From: Sarcophilus harrisii
Taxonomy: Eukaryota > Chordata > Mammalia > Dasyuromorphia > Dasyuridae
Direction of reading: 5' to 3'
DNA length: 64,000 nucleotides
Assembly (NCBI RefSeq): GCF_902635505.1
Contig: NC_045432.1
Coordinates: forward strand, 76,559,051 to 76,623,050
Of this stretch, positions 62,251-64,000 are shown one piece after another. Each line of letters starts with the position of its first letter. Within the stretch, counting starts at the first letter, position 1. A program made the position numbers and the translations under genes. Under the pieces are notes generated by a model. That model was not told the DNA's origin and searched no databases. It was given only the letters and a program-made list of their open reading frames with translations.

Positions 62251-64000
62251 AACCGCTTCAAGGACAGGGAGGGCCCGGCGACAGCTTAGGGACTTTCCCC
62301 AGCTCCATCCCTGATGAATATGGTGGATGGCGGGGGGGGCTTAGGGGCAATGTGCGGCCGAGCCGATTCACCGGACAGTCTGACTAGGGAAGGAAGGGGA
62401 GCCCAGCCACGGGAGAGGGGCGGCTGCGAGGGGGGCAAGAATGGAGGCCATGATGAGGCTAAAGAATGGTGTCGGGAGCAGAGCGGAGAATTAGGTCTTG
62501 GGAAGAGAGTTCGTTGAGAACCCGGGAGACTGGGTGTCTGAGAGCATCCGTGGGGCGCTGAAATCCCAATCCGTGCCTCTGCTCTTGGCCCACTGCCGCT
62601 CCTTCCGCCCTCTGGGATCAAGGGATACCCCTTCCTCCTCTCCGAGTGAGGGTGTTGTTCTCGGTGCTGTCCAAGATTCCTCAGATGTGGCTCTGGGCCT
62701 CGGGGCCCGGCCTGCAGACGGAGCAGGACCCTAGCTTGCCTGCCCGGGGGTGGGGGTGGGGAGGCTGTGAGCACTTACAGGCTCCCCTTGGCGATGACCA
62801 CGATGCTTCTCGGCCACACGTCCCCGCTCTGGAGCTCGGTCCCGTCTCCTCGTCACCGGCTGAGCCGGGGCCTTCTGTCGCCCTCTGCTGAGGGTTGGCC
62901 TTCCGTGGGGCTCGGGATTTGGGACCTTCTTTAGCTGCTCCCCTCTTTGCACCCGTGGCCACCCACTCAGCAGGTGCTGGGGGACAGGACCAAGACCCAC
63001 GGGCTCGGAGCAGCAGCCCTGGAAGGAGAGTGGGGCAGGAACCTGGCTCTGGCTCTGGCTCCGGCTCTTCGTTGCACCCCTTGGGGGCCCTTGGCCGGCC
63101 CCTCTCCGGTGGGTTCTGGTCTTGTGGGCCACCGAGGCCCTGAGAAGAGCTGGTTGAGGGACAGCTTGTCTCTCAGCCAGCCGCCACATGGTGGCAACAA
63201 AGACAGCCATTTCAGCGCTGTCTCCCTTCCCTTAGCCCTGCTATACCATCCTGTCCATCCCATCCCCTTCCCTGCTCTTCCTCCACGCCTGCCCCTCCCA
63301 CTGCCGGTCCACGGAGAGGCCCCTTTTCCTCCCGCCTTCCTTCCCTGGTGGGGTGCTTGCCTCTCCTGCCTTGAGAAAAGGGACCCAGGATGCCTCAGGA
63401 AATGACTGGACTGCAAGTCTTGGACCCAGTTCCCCGAGCTCCAGGCTGAGGTTTGGCCATGTCTGGTGAGTTGCTGCTTGTCTCAGAGCCTCAGTTTCTC
63501 CATTTGTTAAAGAAGGAAAAGAAAAAGAGGGCTTGTGTTTGGAGCTGGGGGTGGGGTGGGGACAGTAACAGCTTCTGCCCTCCCAAAGAGAGCCGCGCTG
63601 CTTAAATGGGAATGGAGGCAAAGGCCACCAGGTAGCTGAGGAGAATCCCTCGGAGGATTTACACCTGGCCCTTTGCCAAGCCCGTGGCTATCTGGCTTCT
63701 TCCAGATCGAAGGTGGTGCCGCTGGGTACCCATAAGGCCAGGAGGAATTGTGGCTCCCATGTTGCCAGAATGCCCCAAACACTTCCGCCACCCAAGGGGC
63801 CCTGGCTCCTGAGGAGCCTCTTCCTGCCGCCAGCACGTCCGGGGCCTGGGGGCTCTCTCGCCATTTACTCACCTGTCCCCATGGCTCTGAGGCAACCCTG
63901 CTCCCTACCCCCCATCTACAAACGACCAAAGGGCCCACCTTTGGGCCAGTGCGAGCTGCAGCTTCTCTTCCCGGGTTCTGACCAATGGCTCGCCGGCCCG

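Overview
The window looks like nuclear DNA of a marsupial, most likely an Australian lineage. The main evidence is several tRNA-derived SINEs of the WSINE/MAR1 kind (for example 27717-27866 on the plus strand; 25925-26072, 59420-59577 and 61274-61420 on the minus strand). There are also marsupial-type L1 3' ends and many MIR/THER1 and L2 copies. Species and repeat family names come from remembered consensus sequences, not from a search.

Two protein-coding genes are supported, both on the plus strand. Positions 1-9665 hold the 3' end of an angiomotin-family gene. Its last four coding exons (1961-2086, 2557-2789, 5318-5821, 6277-6377) join in phase and end in the PDZ ligand E-Y-L-I, which identifies AMOT itself rather than AMOTL1 (EVLI) or AMOTL2 (EILI). 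A 3.3-kb 3'UTR follows, with a polyadenylation signal at 9642-9647. At the other end lie the first two coding exons of LHFPL1 (55523-55904 and 60585-60683), a four-pass membrane protein of the LHFPL family; its remaining coding exons lie beyond the window. AMOT followed by LHFPL1 in the same orientation is the order on human Xq23, so the window probably comes from the conserved part of the therian X chromosome (inference). A CpG island at about 49840-51400 with a strong splice donor at 50208 is the best candidate for the LHFPL1 promoter and non-coding first exon.

The 40 kb between the genes contains no supported gene. It is built of layered retroelements: a nearly full-length, decayed minus-strand L1 (about 21545-27262); a second one (about 29765-33995) carrying a nested plus-strand L1 3' end with target-site duplications; short L1 3' ends at 34331, 36800, 41285, 45320 and 45940; long stretches of minus-strand L2; and MIR/THER1 fragments, some tandemly multiplied. 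Several simple repeats stand out: CTTT/CCTT (30004-30487), an AG compound repeat (44787-45080), CCCTGC (50361-50580) and a CTT tract (54707-55348).

The most unusual structure is the CTT tract. It abuts the splice acceptor of the first LHFPL1 coding exon and leaves 648 bases without an AG dinucleotide upstream of that acceptor. Other points of interest are a 12-bp coding minisatellite in AMOT, a TG repeat at its last acceptor, and an open 52-codon in-frame extension upstream of the LHFPL1 start. I found no new multi-gene system, no CRISPR and no intact mobile-element ORF.
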